From: Desulfovibrio sp. A2
GTDB taxonomy: Bacteria; Desulfobacterota; Desulfovibrionia; Desulfovibrionales; Desulfovibrionaceae
Assembly: GCF_000226255.1 (NCBI RefSeq)
Contig: NZ_AGFG01000030.1
Coordinates: 62,001 to 126,000 of the forward strand
DNA length: 64,000 nt
Direction: 5' to 3'
A program made the position numbers and the translations under genes. The notes below the pieces were generated by a model, which was not told the origin of the DNA, ran no database searches, and worked only from the letters and a program-made list of their open reading frames with translations. This document shows, one piece after another, positions 61,217-64,000 of the stretch; the stretch's first letter is position 1; the number at the start of each line of letters is the position of its first letter.

Positions 61217-63373
61217 TCAAGGCCGGGGGGCGTCGCCCCCCGACACGGGACGGCCGCTCACGGGCAGGTCGATGCGGAACACGCAGCCCTCGCCGGGGCG
61301 CGATTCCACGGACATGCGGCCCTCGTGCCCCTTGGTGATGATGAAGTACGACACCGACAGGCCGAGCCCCGTGCCCACGCCCGGCGGCTTGGTGGTGTAG
61401 AACGGCTCGAAGATGCGCCGCTGCACCTCGGGCTCCATGCCGGGGCCGTTGTCTTCCACCTCCAGGCGCAGCCAGTCCCCGTGGGGGAAGGCGCGCAGGA
61501 TGATGCGCGGCTCTTCCGGCGGCGGGCTCATGCCCGCCAGGGCCTGCGCCGCGTTGCGCAGCAGGTTCAGCAGCACCTGCTCTACCTCCGTCTCCACGCA
61601 GGACACGGGGGGCAGGTCATCCAAGAACTGGATGTCGATACGTATTTTTCTGAAATCGTAATTCTTCTTCAGGTCGTAGTCGCTGGCGGCCAGGTTCACG
61701 GCGCGGGCCGCCAGGCCCCGCAGGTCGCTGGCCGTGCTGCGCGCGGCGCTGCTGCGGCTGAAGTCCAGCATGTGCCGGATGATGCTGGATGCGCGGATGG
61801 CCGCCGAGCGGATGTCCTCGATGAACCGGTCCACCTTGCGGGCTTTCAGGTAGCGTTGCAGCGCGTCCAGGTCCAGCCCCGCGTCCTCCGCCGCCGCGAT
61901 GTTGGCGGGCAGGGTGGTGTTCATGCGCTGCTGCATGTTCTGCGAGGCCTGCATGATGGCTCCGAGGGGGTTGTTGATCTCGTGGGCGATGCCCGCCGCG
62001 ATGCCCCCCACCGAAATCATCTTCTCGGTCTGGATCATTACCTCCTGCATCTTCTTCAGTTCCGTCACGTCGCGCAGCACCAGCATGAACAGCTGCCTGC
62101 CGCCGATGTCCATGGCTTGCCCCGACAGGGAATGGATGACTTCCCGGCCGTCGGGGGTGCGCCCCGCCACCTCGGCGTTGCGCACCACGCCTTCCGCTTC
62201 CAGCCTCGCCCATGTCCCGCGCCGCGCGCTCTCGCCGGGAAAGATGCCCAGGTCGAGCACGGTACGGCCCACCATGGCCTGGCGCGCCAGGCCATACGCC
62301 GTGGCGGCCGTGTCGTTGACGTCTTCCACCATGCCGGTGTCCGGCGCAACCAGCAGCACGCTGTCCGGCGAAAGCCGGAACAGGCTGGAAAACCTGTCCT
62401 CGGACCGGCGCAGCCGGGCCATGGCCCGCTGCAACGCGCCCAGCGCCAGCGCCACGCAGGCCAGCGTGACCAGAGATATGCCGCCGCTCACGGCGGCCAG
62501 CCTGCGCGCCGGGGCCAGCAAATCCTCTTCGTCCGCCTCTATCACCAAGTACCAGCCCGTGGCCTCGTTGCGCCGGAACAGCATCAGGCGTTCCCGCTCC
62601 GCGCGCTGGACGCGGTGGATGCCCAGTTCCGCGCCATCGCCGGAGTGCAGCATGTCCATCAGGTGCGCGTCGGGCGAAAAGGCGTCCGCGCCGGACCAGC
62701 CGGGCCGGGCCACCAGCCGCCCCTCGCCGCTCAGGATGTACGCGCCGCCCCGGGAACCCAGGTGCACGCTGTCCAGAATGTCGCGCGAGAAGGCGTCCAT
62801 TTCCGTGATGGCCGCCACCACGCCGGTCACATTGCCCTCCGTGTCGCGCACCGGCTCGGCCGTCACCACCACCGCGCCGCCCGTGATGACGGACATGGGC
62901 ACCAATTCCAGCGCGGCGCGCCCCTGCATGGCCGTCTGAAACGCCTCGCGATGGGAAACGTCGCGCCGGTCGTCCGCCACCGGCACGGTGGCCAGCACCA
63001 TAACCCCCGAGCCGTTGATGAGCGTCAGGTGGCTGAAACCGCCCGCCTGCACGAACGCATCCAGCTTGCGCTGCGCCGCCAGCCGGGCCGAACGGCCCAG
63101 GTACGAGCCCTCCAGCGCCAGCGGCAAGACCTCTTCCTGGCTCACCAGAAAGGTGCGCCGCGCCATGTCACGCACCCGGCCGGAAACGTCGCGGTCCAGC
63201 AGTTCCAGCGCCTGCACCATCTGCGTCACGGCCATGTCCTCGGCCGTGGCGCGGGTGTGGCGGTAGGACACCACGGAAATGACCACCACCCCGACGAACA
63301 CCGCCGTCAGCACCGAGGCGCTCAGCCGGTTCAGCATGGCCCAGCGCCAGGCCCGCTCGGTGAACACGCTCAT
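61217..63373 (-). CDS. Membrane sensor histidine kinase with periplasmic sensor and PAS
   Basis: A 718-residue kinase. Helix 1 lies at about 14-36. A large periplasmic sensor follows at about 37-285, of dCache-like size, containing SHREAFQTAMQGRAALELVPMSV and RGGAYILSGEGRLV. Helix 2 is near 293-312. The PAS is at about 325-445. The H-box is AAGIAHEINNPLGAIMQAS, and the ATPase has EDNGPGMEP and GVGTGLGLSVSYFII. Its start overlaps the stop of a binding-protein gene (ATGA), so ligand-bound protein may be its input. There is no response regulator next to it in the window. Confidence 0.88.
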   Translation of the reverse strand: MSVFTERAWRWAMLNRLSASVLTAVFVGVVVISVVSYRHTRATAEDMAVTQMVQALELLDRDVSGRVRDMARRTFLVSQEEVLPLALEGSYLGRSARLAAQRKLDAFVQAGGFSHLTLINGSGVMVLATVPVADDRRDVSHREAFQTAMQGRAALELVPMSVITGGAVVVTAEPVRDTEGNVTGVVAAITEMDAFSRDILDSVHLGSRGGAYILSGEGRLVARPGWSGADAFSPDAHLMDMLHSGDGAELGIHRVQRAERERLMLFRRNEATGWYLVIEADEEDLLAPARRLAAVSGGISLVTLACVALALGALQRAMARLRRSEDRFSSLFRLSPDSVLLVAPDTGMVEDVNDTAATAYGLARQAMVGRTVLDLGIFPGESARRGTWARLEAEGVVRNAEVAGRTPDGREVIHSLSGQAMDIGGRQLFMLVLRDVTELKKMQEVMIQTEKMISVGGIAAGIAHEINNPLGAIMQASQNMQQRMNTTLPANIAAAEDAGLDLDALQRYLKARKVDRFIEDIRSAAIRASSIIRHMLDFSRSSAARSTASDLRGLAARAVNLAASDYDLKKNYDFRKIRIDIQFLDDLPPVSCVETEVEQVLLNLLRNAAQALAGMSPPPEEPRIILRAFPHGDWLRLEVEDNGPGMEPEVQRRIFEPFYTTKPPGVGTGLGLSVSYFIITKGHEGRMSVESRPGEGCVFRIDLPVSGRPVSGGDAPRP

Positions 63374-64000
63374 TGGATGACCATCTCCGCCGCCTTGATG
63401 ATCTCGTAGGGAATGACCAGCCCCAGGCGTTCCGCCGTCTTCAGGTTGACGAACACCAGCCCCTGCTGGTTGATGGACACGGGCAGATCGCCCGCGCGCC
63501 CGCCGCGCAGCAGCAGGTGCCGGGCCATGCGGCCCGCCAGCAACCCCTGCTCGTGCCCCGATTCCAGAATGCCGCAAAGATGCCCGTGATCGCGGGTGGC
63601 GTCGCTGAAGCCCAGCGTGGGCTTGCGCAGCGCGGAAAGGTTCCAGTCGCGCACGGTTTCCACGGGCACCACCTTGCCGGTGGTCTCGTCCACCAGCGAA
63701 TGGTACAGCCCCAGGGCCACCGCGTCGGCACGTTCCTGCGCGGAAAGCACCGCGCGCTTCCATTCCTGAAAGGTGCGCAGCATGGCCACGTCGGACAGTT
63801 GCAGCGCAAAGGGGCCGTTGCGGGCCAAGTCGGCACGCATGTCGGCCAGCACGTATCCCGCCGATTCCGAATCATCCAGCAGTACCGCCACGGTCTTCAC
63901 GCGTGGATCGATCTTGTGCAGCAGGTCGAAACCGTCGCGAAAGTGCCAGCGCTCGCGCACCCCGGTCACGTCGGCCGCCGGATAGCCGTAGTTTTCCAGC
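63370..64000 (-). CDS. ABC_sub_bind (PF04392-like) ligand-binding protein, 5' part outside the window
   Basis: About 210 C-terminal residues of a periplasmic binding protein. The frame is open to the window edge, so the signal peptide and start are not seen. Segments DPRVKTVAVLLDDSESAGYVL, TLGFSDATRDHGHLCGILESG and SINQQGLVFVNLKTAERLGLVIP match the TrpX-like family. It is coupled to the sensor kinase gene downstream and not followed by permease genes, so it likely acts as a sensor partner. Confidence 0.75.
   Translation of the reverse strand, partial: LENYGYPAADVTGVRERWHFRDGFDLLHKIDPRVKTVAVLLDDSESAGYVLADMRADLARNGPFALQLSDVAMLRTFQEWKRAVLSAQERADAVALGLYHSLVDETTGKVVPVETVRDWNLSALRKPTLGFSDATRDHGHLCGILESGHEQGLLAGRMARHLLLRGGRAGDLPVSINQQGLVFVNLKTAERLGLVIPYEIIKAAEMVIQ

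Overview
The window looks like chromosome of a high-GC sulfate-reducing bacterium of the Desulfovibrionaceae (Desulfovibrio/Nitratidesulfovibrio type). The main markers are DsrC, a periplasmic selenocysteine formate dehydrogenase FdhAB with its maturation genes, the futalosine route to menaquinone, two CstA-type transporters, and many chemoreceptors and sensor kinases. There is no rRNA, no intact tRNA, no CRISPR array, no prophage and no active insertion sequence. It reads as ordinary core chromosome with a few accessory patches.

Layout. 0.1-5.8 kb: menaquinone genes mqnD (-), mqnE-mqnC and mqnA (+), then a DUF429 gene. 6-9.3 kb: a small membrane protein, an EamA transporter, and the heat-shock pair hrcA-grpE (-). 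9.3-11.5 kb: a long, partly AT-rich leader and dsrC, then two small unknown genes. 11.7-17.2 kb: a coupled pair of orphan solute-binding proteins, YitT, a secreted unknown, and a TauE/SafE exporter. 17.32-17.56 kb: a 243-bp inverted-repeat element carrying two co-varying hairpins. 17.6-24.1 kb: a FadR-type regulator with an FMN 2-hydroxyacid dehydrogenase, ArsR-DUF3124, MCP-CheW, and an HMA_2-like protein. 24.4-29.1 kb: a pseudo-receiver behind a sigma-54 promoter, a NifX-like protein, a sigma-54 activator, and a second MCP. 29.3-38.5 kb: a Tat-exported MBL hydrolase, MobB fused to an Fe-S domain, fdhB-fdhA, a decayed IS1595-type transposase, and a TlpA-like thioredoxin. 38.8-49.6 kb: a binding-protein/kinase/receiver-STAS operon, then a BtsR-BtsS-like pair and two CstA transporters. 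49.9-53.6 kb: fdhE-fdhD-mobA-moaA. 53.9-64 kb: periplasmic MsrB, DUF5334, DUF4412, CreA, a membrane spermidine-synthase-like protein, a DksA-like zinc finger with a small upstream transcript, TerC, and a second binding-protein/kinase pair cut by the window end.

How the genes work together. The formate/molybdenum theme is split over 30-36 kb (FdhAB, MobB) and 50-53.6 kb (FdhE, FdhD, MobA, MoaA), which together would supply and mature the bis-MGD cofactor. The BtsSR-like pair beside CstA transporters suggests pyruvate or peptide uptake under two-component control. The FMN dehydrogenase with its FadR/LldR-like regulator suggests lactate or glycolate use. Two separate loci pair a solute-binding protein with a histidine kinase, so periplasmic ligand sensing is a recurring design here.

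Limits. All calls come from reading translations and motifs by eye. No homology search, structure prediction or promoter scoring was run. Start codons were chosen from ribosome-binding sites and family N-termini. Promoters and terminators are pattern matches.
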